Shown one piece after another: positions 34,959 through 47,413 of a stretch of 64,000 bases of DNA (position 1 is the first letter of the stretch; the number at the start of each line of letters is the position of its first letter). The notes beneath the pieces are model-generated. The model did not search any database. It had not been told where the DNA came from and saw only the letters and a program-made list of their open reading frames with translations. Source of the DNA: Branchiostoma floridae (taxonomy: Eukaryota > Chordata > Leptocardii > Amphioxiformes > Branchiostomatidae); assembly GCF_000003815.2 (NCBI RefSeq), contig NC_049979.1:16737933-16801932 (forward strand). The letters run 5' to 3'. The position numbers and the translations under genes are program-made.

Positions 34959-37900
34959 TTACATCACCACGCATCCACCACCGCCACCCCCATGATGAAC
35001 TACAGTAGCTGAAACGACAATATACGACGATTAGCCACATAAACAATAATAGAAATTTAAAATAGCCCTCAACTATAACATTTTGTGGTGAATACACACG
35101 GTCAGGATTCGTCCCCGTAAATAGAGAATACCCGCCCATTATATTGGCCGTAACAAAAGCATATATATATTCTCAAAGCAGAGGTTAGGTCGAAGGATAT
35201 GATACTGGCTAGTATGATCGGATCTCAAGAATGTGGCAACACAAGCCATGATATCACGGTAACTGTCCGAAAACTTACGGGGTCTGTTCCTCAGCTCCGT
35301 GACTTGGTTCTGCAGCTGCTGCTGCTGGTTACGGAGACTCTGCATAGTGCCCTCTAGCGACCGCTTCTCACTCTCCAGCCTCTGGGTGGTCCTCTGGAAC
35401 TGCTCCTCCTGCAAATTTGGCCGGAAGGTCAACACATTAAAACATCACAAGCAAAATTCTTTTTTTTAATTACTACATTTTTATATGTAAAAATCTCTCA
35501 TGTATGCGAACCTGTACGAATGGAAGGAGGATACTGAAACGTGAACTTGAAGGATGAAAATTCACGGCATCTATACTCCCAGTTAAAAGTGAACGATGTG
35601 TCTTTTCTATATGCCCGAATACGCCTGTATTTATAAGTATAAAGCTGCCTGTGACCTGTTCCTTCTTAAAGGCGGACATCCGTGAGGAATGGTCCCTCTC
35701 CATCCTCTCCACCTGCCGCCGGCTGGCCTCCTGGTGCTCCCGGTCCAGCTGCCGCAGCCGCTGATGATTAGCCTCCTCCATGGCTTTTAACTTGGCCAAG
35801 TCCTGTTCCTTCTGCTGCTGCATCTGGCGGAACAGCCGCTCTGTCTCCTCCTGTAACGTCATGATAGATTATCTTATGTTACTAGTATACTACCATGACG
35901 TTCATCCTTTGCAACATATCATTCTCTAGATCCGAACTTAAGTCCGTATACTCTTCAGCAGTGAGAACAGAACATCTTATTCAACAATTCACTATACTGA
36001 CGCTCTACAGTCTGCACACTAATGGGTATTTCCCTCTTTCTCGAACCAATCTTTAGTGTTTAGAATCAAACCCTTTATACCAAGTTTAAGGTTAATTGAT
36101 TATTTGCCATCAATTCACTTTAATTTACTTCACTTCACTCTTCAGTTCAAATTGCTAATAAAAGAGCAACAAGGACGAACTATTTTTGCCCAGGAACATG
36201 AAACACATGTAAATTTGCTTCATTTTCTGTAACCCATCTGTTATATCCAGACCTCCTGTTCCCTGATGATGACCCTGTTCTGCTGGTCCCTGACCCTCTC
36301 CGACTCCAGCCGCCTGTCGTAGTCCTTCAGCTGACACAAGGTGTGTTCCACCCGCTCACGATGTTCCTGAAGCTCCTGCAGAAAAAGGGGAAAACATCTC
36401 TATCTATGTATTATCACAAACAAAATGTATTGAACATCGCCGCTTGTGACAACTACCATTGTTTGCACATATTTGTAAGGTGTTGCCGAATATTCTCATT
36501 CAACACTGAGAAAACCAAGACCAGTTTGATATACAAGAACATAAACATTTCTGCCAATCAAGCTGTGATTACGAATAGAACTTGTATCGTAAACGCAACA
36601 CAGTGTTTGGTGTGATCGTCATAAATCATTTTAGACGGTTTACCTTCAGAAATTCATTGTACACGTCGTTAGCTTTAGGTCCGGCTGCCATCTCCCAGTA
36701 CATTTCATCCGCTGCCTCCACGGCTCTGATGACGTCATCATATTGTGTGTTTGCACTTAGGCTGTCCAGGACTGGCTGGACGTGGACTTCCATCAGCAGA
36801 TTCTGGTGACGTCATCAATAATATTGCATCATATGATGTGATGATCTTGAAGGAAATTAATGAAATGATCAAATACGAATGATGTTTGTCTACCTATAGT
36901 GATACTTACCTTCATCTCCCGGCAGTGCTCTTCTGACTTTGCTTCATTGTCACACAAATACTGGTACAGAATACCAGCCGAGCAACGGCCACCGTCATCG
37001 AAGGCCGCGCAGCGATCCTATGGAGAAAAAGTCAACATTGTCTACCCATGGTTGCCATTTTTGTGCCACGCGGATAGCTAATACTTGGTTGATGCGTCCT
37101 TAATTAACCTAGGTGTCTTCGTAAACTACAGAATCAAACCTCAATCCTGTCACCAACTTCTTGTAACCATCCCATAAATATCCACAGTGCGTAGGAAAAA
37201 AACTTGAAGAAACGTATACAACGTTATGTACGTAGTGTGTCAGATTAAGGTTGACTGTATCATACAAAATGTTACATGTTCTCTTTCGTCCCAGCTAACC
37301 CCTCTCTGTTGACTACTAACAAAGATGAATGAAAACAGGTCTATTATTAACTCACGAAATGTCAGACAAAGATCAAGATAAGCAAGATCTACAGGCAAGA
37401 TTTACAAAAAACAAGGTGATAAATGGCAAGGAAAGCTAGTGATATCTTAGATACCGACAATGATTGATCTTTCGCTTCTTCTAAGTAGTATATCTACCTC
37501 TAGTTCCTTCATGTTCTGCTGCATGAGCGCGGAGTCGCAGTCCAGCTGGGTGTCTGCCCGGAACCCGTCCAGGGCCATCTCAAAGAAGAACTGGTGATGT
37601 CCCAGCAGCTCCTGCTCGTCACACGGCAGCCGAGCGGACAGGGCCTTCATCTCGTCCCCGTAAATCTTCACTGCGCCATCAACTAAACGTACAGGTGATG
37701 AGGACAAATAAATGGGACATCAAAGCTGACTAAAACTGGTACTCTCTAGTATGATATACTTTTTAAAGTAAAGGTTAAGCTATTTACAATGTAGCCTTGG
37801 TCCCAGTCTCCTAAGCTACATCCGTGGTTAGCAGGCGAACAAGATTGAGCCAGTGATTGCTAAGAAGTACGGCACCCAGGCAACATGTAGTTTCAATTAC

Positions 37901-40900
37901 GCCTCAAAATGTTCTTGGGTGCCTTTATTTTCAAAATCAGCACCGGCAATTTTCGTTTTCGCCATTAGCTTGTAGACATGTTTATCCATGCCATCAGTTC
38001 AAGAGAATGTACTACTAGTCTTACCAGCCCGCTGGTAGGTCAGTTGCAGTGTTTGAGTCCACGAGTCCTCCATGTTTGGTACAGTCCCTGGTGTGTTGAT
38101 GGCAGTCACGTAACACTGCAACAGGTCAGCAAGCTCTACAAAGATGATGGGTTAGTGTGGTAAGGGATGTCGCCTTTCGTTTTCTTTCTTGGACACAGGT
38201 CAGCATTCCGGGCAAACATATGCAGCATGGAATTTGTTGTCGTCCTGAAGATTTTTGCTGAGATACCGCAGTAGCAGTAGCACATCGTGTCACTAGTGTT
38301 GGTGTTTCTTTTTGTTGTATGAGTGGTGCCGTAGCTTTCTATTGGGCCGCATAAACATGCGGTAACCAATGCGAGTGGTTTCTGTCCTTGGTGCTGAAAT
38401 GCAGTCAACTTGGCAACAATTTAATGCACTTGAATAGGCCCTTGTCTCTTTGTTCTACTTCATGACTGCTACAATGACAATTAATCATCAACTACCCATC
38501 GCTTCTTTCCAAATTGACTACCTTGAAAATTGCCCATTTTATTCGATACCTGTGATGTATATGGCCGAAATGGCAATATCGTGCCAACATGAAACAAAAT
38601 GTAAATGTGTTGAGAGATTGCAGAGCTAATGTGAGTTAAACTTACGATCCCCATTGATGATGTTTCCTGCTAAGTTTCTCTTGGGAGCGAACTTCTTCAC
38701 GATCTCCTTCTTGACCCTAGCCATGCCCTGGTGGAAGGCGCTGGTCACGTGCGAGGCGTAGCGTGGGTCCTCCATGTTTTGGATAACCTTCAAAAACGAA
38801 CGCAAATTGTGCATTCAATTTCTACCTAGGGTAGAATCTGATCTAATCTATCGTCTTTAAATGTTTCACAATATCGTGAATGTCCAACCTGATTACAGAA
38901 TGTCACAAAAATGATTTCATCTGCAATGCAGTATTTGGTTCCCGGTGAAAGCTCGCCAGTGAAAGTTTTGCATGATTGAGTTACTTTCTTCTGACGTTAT
39001 AGAAATCTGTTTTACCTCCTTGTCAGCCGAGGGTGGAGGAAGGGCGAAGGCGTCGAAATCCGAGAAAAATGTCAGGATGGACTTTCTAACTCGATTCTGG
39101 TCTGCCACGTCGTCATCAAAGCCATCGTCTGCTTTCAGCACCTGAAATATAGCAGCGGATGGAACACAATAAGGTCGGGCGAAACAAAACCTTTGATAGG
39201 GAATAATATCATTTATAAAAAGATCAGGCACAAATTCTAATGCGGGATGTAATACATTATCAAATAAAAGACCACTGCCCTATCGTTCGTAAGGTTTCAA
39301 TGAGACCAAGGACGAACTTACTTTCTCCAGCAGGTACGTCTTCATGCTGCACTTGTCGCCCTTCAGGTCCGTGATCTCCAGATCCACGTCCCTTAGCAGC
39401 CAGAAGAACTGCGGCAGGCACTCACTCACCCGCCGGATCTCCTCCGCACTCCTGGCACGGCTACTGCGCACCTGGATACTCTTGGACAAGTTCCCGATGT
39501 AGCTGGGGAAACATGATTTGAAACACCATCAGTTTACAGTAAATTAAGATGTATAACGTTACATTCTATTTAGTTTTTACAATATTTTTCTCATATACCT
39601 GTGTATTTGTGTAATCATAGTCTACTGTTTATGATTTTTTTTTCTTTTTGGCTGCGTTACATCTCTCGGCCACAGTATGTTGGATCTGCAATAACCCCGT
39701 TTTTTCTCATGGTTATGGCCATAAATGAGGTAGAAAAGAGTTGCTTACTGCAAACTCTGCAGATCATGGCTGTGTGGCACACTCTTGGTGTTGTAGATGA
39801 GTAGCGAGCCGAGCAGCACGCTGAGAGAGAAGATCTGGTTGTCCGTGTTCTCCTGCGCGTCGTGCGCCTCCATCCCCTCCGTGTCGAACAGCACCACGGT
39901 CACCTGCCGCCCGTCAGGCAGGGTGCGCTGGAACGGCTGCGCACCCATCCAGATTCCTGACACACAGGACTGGGATCATGAGTCTTAAACATTTCACGCT
40001 CTCATCTTTAGATTAGTCTAGGACATTTATCCATGAAAATGCAAAGTCAGTAATTGATAAGAACACGCTATACTATTGATGAACATGGTTATCACCTAGC
40101 CTTTTCGGGCACGGACTGGATACAAAACTCTATCTAATATCACACTCTGGAGCTTCTATTCTTTGCTATTCTAAAATCTTCCTTTGCTCTCAATAAACAC
40201 AAAAAATGATGATCAGCCTTTACGGCAACTTTCATTGAACATTATACCGAAATTAATCTGTATTCTGTATATTCGTAGCCTCTCTTCTACAGAGAAACAG
40301 ATATTTCGGAAGTGGAGAAACAGAGTGTTTGCCTGACCGAGTGTTTCCCTGTCCATCTTGTTGCCCAGCCGGAATCGCCCACCCTGCAGCTGACTCAGCA
40401 GGTACGACTTCCCTGTGCGACACCGTCCCACAATGCACACCGGGCACACCGGGCCCTTTATGGTCCTCAGTATGGCCAGGGCCTCCTCACACAGTTTCAG
40501 TCCGCATCGCTCCATACCGGGGATTTCTATATGAATACATAAAGAACGGTACTGAACCAAAGAAAAAATACAATTTTCATGATCTATCCCCATCAATTCA
40601 TATCTACAACTCCACTACTTTCAAGACTACTTCCTGGCACGTTTGATCAATTGCTGACGTCACGTATCCGCAAGATCACGTGTCGGTATTGATCCTGAAG
40701 TATTCGTGTATAAGTTTGTGCTGGAAGAAAGTTTAGCATTGTAGATTTGTTGTTCGTTGTTCGTTACCCATTTCACGACAAACGTTAACTTACCTACAAA
40801 TCGGTTGTTCAGCGAGTCCCACTCCAAGTTGTCCGGTATACACAGAGGAACAGAGCCGTGACCGGTGGAGGGGATGTGGGGACCGGCCGGCACCATGGGT

Positions 40901-43900
40901 AGCTCACTATCCAGGCTGAGGCCGGTCAGTGATAGGGGGCGGTCTTCGGGCTGGCCACGTGCACGGCGGGGCGATTTGCGGGGACGGAGTCCGGACGATG
41001 GGCCTGAATCGTTCCCTGCCACAAGCCTTCCGTATAGATGCGTAAAGGTGACAATTAGGAATTACAGTCAAGGAATGTTTGTTAGGATAAAAAGTGTAAT
41101 GCTTTTCAAATCTCACTGCAAATAAGACCCATAGTTTTGTATTTGGCCCAAATTATGATCCTACGTCCCTCAACTGGTCAGAAAAATGAGACTTGCATAA
41201 TTGAATTATGAAAGGCATATGCCCTTGGACTTTGGGTTGTGTAAATTAAATAACATTACTTTTTTTGCTTAGTTTATTGTTACATTGTGTTAATTCTCAC
41301 CAACATACTTACCCCTCAGGATGCACCCTCTTGAGCTGATGACATAAGCTCTTCAGTTTCAGGAACACGGTCTTTTCTGAATCGTCTGGCAGAAGCTGTA
41401 GCGGCTTTGACACTAAAGGAGCTGTGGTAGACAAACAAATTTCCTTTTGGACACATCTCAGCGAAAAATGAGGTTGCGTATGTCAGCCGTGGTGATTCAG
41501 TGTAAGAGCGCTGACTAGCAGATAGAGTGTGTACTACAACGGGATGTTTCAAGTCCTTCTATAAAGGTGAGTTACGTAATGGCTGTTTAAAATTCTACGT
41601 CTCGTCTTTTTCCTAGCCTTAGACTAAATGTCTATACGGTAAACGCATAATATTGCAGGGTATAATTCAACATTCCTTACAACGTAAACACTCCGTCATC
41701 TTGAACATTCGGAAGAGCAGATGGCACGTGAATCCACAGAAAACCCACGACAGATATCCGGATATAAGAGACATGTATGTGCTCTTTTAAGACTTTCTCA
41801 GCTTACATCCAGTCTTACAATGATATTACTTTCCTTCGTACATAATTGTGACCGCAATGTATTATTTGCTTTGCTCTAAAGAATAAATTCTGGTATCAAA
41901 CATTGATAAAACACAATATAGTAGAGACACAATGAGACAGCTTGGTTAACATAGGTGCCATTAACACATCTCTAACTCTATATGTTACATTGTCTATATG
42001 TCAAACGCTGTGCAAGTTGAATTGTGGTGACGTCAGTATAGCGCCTGTGGTCACAAGGTGTGAGTAAACAAACCAATGGGCTAAAGTCCACATCACGACT
42101 GGAACACAAAGAAGAAACGGGAACAAGATTTGCGTCGTGGTTCTGTAGGTATTTTCACCTACTATGAAAAGAGCAGCTGAGTAAATTTTGTAGGCAATTC
42201 GGTGATTCATTCAGAAATACAATTGAATCAGTGTGCAGAACAAAACGGTCCTGTAAACAAGTAAACATATCAATGCGCTGAAAGTGAATTGCAAACTCAA
42301 CGTATATTTTTCCTTACAGTATTGCATGCATTATACATTGGTCACAATGGCAGTTCCAGTTGCAATTACAGCATATGAGGTTAGTTTAATGACTAAGTAC
42401 TGCGCTGAGTATGTTTCATAATTTGTCCTCGGCCATGGTGGTGCACATTCTAAATAACTGTGTGGGTCATAATTGTACTTTTCGTAGTTCAACTTGGCTC
42501 AACATGGCGGCTGTGATGTTGGTGATTCTCCTTGTTCTCGCCCTTCCTGCAATCCCAGCGTGCCCGGATGGGTGTCGCTGTCTCACCAAACAAACCACCG
42601 TGATCTGCCACAACTCATCATTCACAACCGTCCCAAAGAACATCCCAGCCAACACCACCACTCTGGAGATACGATACACCAAACTCAGCTCTCTGCGGGA
42701 TGGAGACTTCGCGGGGTTGCCCAGCCTTGTGAACTTGACTGCTGACGAAAACGCCATCAGTACAATCGAACCCGGGTCGTTTAACGGGCTTCACAACCTC
42801 AAAGTGCTCAACATCGCCAACAATAAAGTTTCCAAGCTCCCACCTGGATTATTTAACGGTACACAAAACTTGACAACATTCAATGCTGTAAACAATGAGA
42901 TCAAAGCCGTCCCAGTCGGTCTGTTCACTCGCCACCCCTCACTTGCCACCGTCCATTTGAGTCATAACAACATTTCAGTCGTGGAGGAAGAGGCGTTTGC
43001 GTATATGACAAACCTGGCCGAAATTGAACTAAATGATAATCGCATACAAAAGATCACTTCCTCGTACTTCTACAATGCTAAAAGCCTAACGAGGTTGTCT
43101 CTTAGTAGTAACGACATCATGTACATCGGCTCTGGTGCCTTCCAAACCTGTACAAACCTACAGGAACTTATCCTGGACAACAACGTGCTGGAGGATTTTG
43201 TCGGAATCGTTGACCATCTTGGGAGCCTGCAAAAGTTATCTCTGAACAACAATCGCGTCAACCGCCTTAAGGCGCAAATAATCGAGGGCACGCCGGCGCT
43301 ACAATTCCTTTATCTCAGCAACAATAGAATAGAATACGTGGACGAACTCGCCTTCATAAGTCTGACTAATTTGAAATACTTGTGGCTGGACCTTAACCGC
43401 ATCCAGAACTTCAGTTTTGCCTTTCTAACAAACCTTGATATTCTCAACATCAGTTACAATAGTCTGAGGTCGCTACCGACTAACATGACGGACGCATGGC
43501 AGCTTCAGGAGTTGATACTATCGGGAAACCCCATCCAAGCTCTGAAGCCGAACGGGTTTGCGGGGCTGGACCACGTGCACGAGATAGAGCTGGCCAACAT
43601 CTCATGTATCAAGTCTGGCTGCCTGGGTCCACAGTCTCTGTGCGGTAACTTGGTCAACGTGGTCTTAGACAGCAACAACTTCACAGAGTTCCCTCGGGGT
43701 ATCTTTGACTGCGCATCTCTGACTTTCTTGAGCCTGGGCTACAATAACTTGGACCATCGCAGCTTCCACGCAGACGACTTCCATCCCCTGTCATACCTGA
43801 TGAGTTTACAATTCCCGGGGAACCACATTACCAACACATCTTCCCTGGCCCAGGCTATGCGCGCCATAGAACATCTCGCGTTTTTCGACATCAGGCAGAA

Positions 43901-45068
43901 CCCTATTGTATATCTACCAGAGAACGCGTTCTCTATACCATCGGTATCACGGGTAGCTATGAGCGGCATGAGGCTGAGTGTGTTAGACCCGGGGGCGCTC
44001 GGCGGCATCTCCAGTGTCACAGAGCTGGACTTGAGCTTTAACCGACTTCAGTACCTGCCAGGCCAAATATTTGATGGGCTGGGAGGTTTTGGTCAAGTTA
44101 ACACCGACGGAAACCCTTGGAAATGTGATTGCCAGATGTACGACTTCGCCAAATGGCTGCAACAGACTACCATGCAAATTGACGTGTACTGTCACTCTCC
44201 CACAAACTTGAGTGGCAAACACTTGAAGGACATCCCATTAGAAGAGCTCCAGTGCGATTGTATCCACTACCAAGCGCCCTCTATCGATACTACTGGGAGC
44301 GACAATCACACGGAAGTTGGGAGCACTGCAAGTCTGACGTGCAACGTCACGAGTTGTCCCGACCCCGCCGTCATCTGGTCTACTCCGCAGGGAGTCATTC
44401 TGTCTGTAGATTCGGAAATGCCTCGGTTCACGGTCAAGGGAAACGGGACACTTATGATAAAGAACATTACAGAATCTGATGCGGGGGAGTACCACTGCAT
44501 GGCAGTGAACTATCTCGGCAAGGATATGGCAACCGTCTCCCTGGAAGTGGGCTAATGCATGCATGTACAATAGTCAAAATCTCTTTAATGTGACACCCAA
44601 CTGCTGTTGTCTCTCGCATCGAATGTTAACAAAACTTTTCATGTCGAATTTCTTATTGGCAGCTTTCTCTGCTCTGATATGATCATTATATAGTAATTCA
44701 AAGTACCTGATACATGTCATGATCAGCAGAGCAACGCAAAGCCGTATGACAAACTACATGATTCAATATAAGCGCTCGCAATTAAAACATGACTGTTAAC
44801 TAATACTGTGCGTTCGTTTTTAATTTCACACCTCGTGTGTAAAAGCTGGCATGAGGAACACAAAGGGTCGCCAACGCGCATGGCAGATGAAAGACGTTGA
44901 AAACGAAAGTGAAAGCACCGTGTTGCTGACTGCACAGACGACATACTAAAATGGCGACTTACTTGTCTCCGGTAGGGCTTCCACAATACGGTCCATCTCC
45001 CTCACTATGTCGTTATACATGTCAGTACACCGTTTAGACTGCATCTGGGGAGGGAACTCAAATGTCAT
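34959..45068 (-). CDS. Guanylate-binding protein-like large GTPase, 16 exons, 784 aa, CaaX C-terminus
   Basis: This is a dynamin-like GTPase of the GBP/atlastin superfamily. In vertebrates GBPs hydrolyse GTP, oligomerise and act on membranes of intracellular pathogens; that role is only inferred here. Minus-strand coding exons: 45068-44963, 41421-41313, 41026-40794, 40526-40338, 39956-39749, 39502-39322, 39141-39016, 38787-38646, 38135-38025, 37682-37498, 37017-36910, 36802-36644, 36375-36253, 35850-35656, 35408-35279, 35008-34959. All junctions are GT-AG with matching phase. Visible motifs are P-loop GRCRTGKS (183-190; usual GBPs GLYRTGKS), switch Thr211 before GIWMG, DTEG 237-240 and LLRD 317-320. 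After these come the helical GBP C-domain, a Gln/Glu-rich coiled coil (about 620-768), a Gly run and terminal CVVM. About 140 residues precede the usual GBP start, and the first two exons are unlike any domain I know. The start is the first ATG after an in-frame stop. Introns hold small unassigned stretches; intron 1 contains another gene. Confidence 0.88.
42504..44555 (+). CDS. Secreted LRR-Ig protein, intronless, nested in GBP intron 1 (683 aa)
   Basis: This is an extracellular leucine-rich-repeat protein with one Ig-like domain, as in the large LRR-Ig (LRRIG) families of amphioxus. I chose the Met at 42504 because it starts a signal peptide (MAAVMLVILLVLALPAIPAC). The frame is open further up to an ATG at 42411, but that would bury the signal. 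An LRRNT cysteine cluster follows (Cys 20, 24, 26, 35), then about 17-19 LRRs of the LxxLxLxxNxI type. An LRRCT starts at NPWKCDC near residue 536. A C2-type Ig domain (about 592-683) has Cys near 613 and 665, Trp in VIWS and DAGEYHC. It stops right after the Ig strand, with no transmembrane segment or GPI signal, so it should be secreted. It lies antisense inside an intron of the GBP gene. The ligand is unknown; guidance, adhesion or immune recognition are all possible. Confidence 0.9.
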   Translation: MAAVMLVILLVLALPAIPACPDGCRCLTKQTTVICHNSSFTTVPKNIPANTTTLEIRYTKLSSLRDGDFAGLPSLVNLTADENAISTIEPGSFNGLHNLKVLNIANNKVSKLPPGLFNGTQNLTTFNAVNNEIKAVPVGLFTRHPSLATVHLSHNNISVVEEEAFAYMTNLAEIELNDNRIQKITSSYFYNAKSLTRLSLSSNDIMYIGSGAFQTCTNLQELILDNNVLEDFVGIVDHLGSLQKLSLNNNRVNRLKAQIIEGTPALQFLYLSNNRIEYVDELAFISLTNLKYLWLDLNRIQNFSFAFLTNLDILNISYNSLRSLPTNMTDAWQLQELILSGNPIQALKPNGFAGLDHVHEIELANISCIKSGCLGPQSLCGNLVNVVLDSNNFTEFPRGIFDCASLTFLSLGYNNLDHRSFHADDFHPLSYLMSLQFPGNHITNTSSLAQAMRAIEHLAFFDIRQNPIVYLPENAFSIPSVSRVAMSGMRLSVLDPGALGGISSVTELDLSFNRLQYLPGQIFDGLGGFGQVNTDGNPWKCDCQMYDFAKWLQQTTMQIDVYCHSPTNLSGKHLKDIPLEELQCDCIHYQAPSIDTTGSDNHTEVGSTASLTCNVTSCPDPAVIWSTPQGVILSVDSEMPRFTVKGNGTLMIKNITESDAGEYHCMAVNYLGKDMATVSLEVG

Positions 45069-45869
45069 CGGATAGTGCAGGTGGAAAAAATAAAGTGCGA
45101 ATCCGTATGTTGCATCACATCATCTTGTTACGCCACATAAAAAACTCAGGGTCAATAGGTAGTATTCCTTTTCAAATTCACCCCTGCAAAACGACCTGAC
45201 CACTTTTTAATTACAATGTATACAGGAAGTATGTTATCCCAAGCTAGTTTCACCTTTGTACCTTGAATATATTGACCATCACAAAACACAATAGCAGTAT
45301 ATGGCTGTACAGAAAAAACGACAATGACGCTCCCACCTTTTCCAACGTATTCAGACGCTTGAAGGTCGGTACGGAAAAGAGTGCCGGAGACTGCCGTTAT
45401 TGAGCAAAGTTTCGGTGATGATGATATAACGTTATTCCCACGTATGAGTCACAACACGACTTTCATTCTGCGATCCTTCTCCAGTGTTGGCTCTGTGCCA
45501 ATGGCTGTCAACACTGTGTAATCAAACCGCTGCAACCCTGTATTACTGTACCAGTTACCGGGACAACGCAGATTCAGTAGTAGGATGAAGAAACTAAAGT
45601 TTGGCGTAAGAAACGAGGGGCAGATTTGAAGAATGAGTTGCACACAGATGTATATAATACAGCGACTCTATCAGTTGGCAGGGAAAACCCGGAAGGGACT
45701 TCCCCCACGTTATCCCATGAACGCATGCGTAGAATGGCTCAAATGACCTTTGATTGTGCTCTGCATACTAGTACCCAATTCTACATGTCTATTTATATAC
45801 AGGGAGTTTCCAGGCGAACTTTAAAAAGAACCAAAAGAGGAAATGAAATTTCGTCAAATGTGTGTACAG
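45069..45869. other. Upstream flank of the GBP gene
   Basis: This region should hold the GBP promoter and any 5' non-coding exon. A pyrimidine-rich CCTCCCCAG at 45045-45053 (minus strand) could act as an acceptor within exon 1, giving a start at 45044 instead of 45068. Nothing else is recognised. Confidence 0.45.
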
Positions 45870-46302
45870 TAGGGCTGGGTATCGGTACCGCGTACCGGTA
45901 CAAAACCGGTTTTTCTTATTGGACCGGTCCAGAAAAACCGGACCTGAAAAAATTAGGTGGACCGGATGTTGTACCTATTATATAGTTAACATATTATTTT
46001 ATCAGGCATTCACACGTTTTGGCGCTTGCAGTTGGAAGAAAATGACAAGAGTGAAGTAGAGTAGAGTTTATAGTAGTTTCTACCAAGGTTTACAGTCAAT
46101 CGTACAGGTGCAGTTAGCGTTGTAGGATTTTAAAACGCCAGTGTAAGTCTAATACCCCACCAAACAGATTTCTTTGTAGTTTAATGGACCATTGGTATGA
46201 GTCATTCTGAATCAGGTCCAGGTTCAGGTCCGGACCTGGACCTGATCCTTTGGACCTGAACCGGACCTGGACCTGAATGTTCTGTACCGGTACCCAGCCC
46301 TA
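45870..46302. mobile_element. Non-autonomous hAT-type element with 8-bp target duplication
   Basis: The terminal inverted repeats begin TAGGGCTGGGTA and continue with a CGGTAC-type word; the right end is its reverse complement. The element is flanked on both sides by GTGTACAG (45862-45869 and 46303-46310), an exact 8-bp target-site duplication. That duplication and the T/CAGGG-type terminus are typical of hAT transposons. The interior has no transposase, only nested GGACCTG/CAGGTCC and ACCGG/CCGGT inverted words, so it is a MITE mobilised in trans. It lies downstream of the SDR gene's 3' end. Confidence 0.85.
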
Positions 46303-46558
46303 GTGTACAGGCTTTGCCATATATGTAAACACTGTTTTATGCCTTGTTGGCAATCTATCCTTCTTTAACTAACCATTCTTCCGTTAGGTGCGTCAATTAG
46401 GAGTATAGCTGCTTTAAAAACACGGAGAAAACACCCATAAGCCATACTGATGACAGCCTCTGGATACTGACAAAAATTGTGTGAGCGTGCAAAAAAAAAA
46501 GTTGCCTTTATATATGACATCTGGTCAGGAAAAACATGGTATACCTTACAATAGATTC

Positions 46559-46564
46559 TTTATT
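46559..46564 (-). terminator. Candidate poly(A) signal of the SDR gene
   Basis: AATAAA on the minus strand lies about 850 bp past the SDR stop codon. No other gene ends here, so it may close that gene's 3' UTR, but no transcript end is available. Confidence 0.35.
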
Positions 46565-47413
46565 TTTGTCCTTTGAATTTCCATCACATTTTCTTGGAAG
46601 ATGCTTCACTTCAAGGGCTCAAATTACATTGCAGGGAGCATGATTATGACGGAGTCAATACAATTTACACTGGAAAAGAGGCATTGTGACATCAGTATCT
46701 GTTTTCCTATATATTTTTGCAATTACAGTATCTATTTGCTCATTTAGGAGCTTCTTTGTACATTTTACTGCATCTGCGCAAACTTATTTCTATACAACAA
46801 AATTGTTCCGTGTGTGTCCATAATAATCATGTCAGTATAGCCTGAAAAAGATTTTTAAGTACATGCATAATTATCAAATCTTAGGCAGCATTGTCTACCT
46901 TCCCACACCTGATTTCTTTAAATTGACGTAGTATTGACAACATTCAAAGACTGCCAGTAGTGAATTTCAAGCTTTACATTGCAATATGCCTTTTGTTTCT
47001 ACCACTCAACTTACAGTCTGACTGTATAATTGATATGTACACTACATTGACCTTGTCCTCTATATTGAAAGAAAGTCCTTATGATTTCAGTACATTTTTG
47101 TATTACACGAATGTTAGAAGTTATCCTATACACAGCATTGAAAATTACATGAAAATCCTTAAATATGGGATAATCAGTATGTAAAAGTAAATTACATGTT
47201 TGCCTCAGTTATAGCCTTCTACATGCTATGGTTGGCTTTTGGTACAAAATATATACTCAACTGTACATGTTACTGATTATGATCAGGCTAAGGCAATGGA
47301 GAGAAAGTTAGCATTCCATTCATACCAACCTCTTTCTCATGAATCATTATAAACTTGTTTAGAATACAATTATTTTAACAAAGATGTGGCAGTTCTGGAC
47401 TGGGGCAATGATG

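Noticed and set aside
42411..42503. Upstream start for the LRR-Ig protein
   Set aside because: The longer N-terminus would place 31 polar residues before the signal peptide; the ATG at 42504 starts the signal directly.
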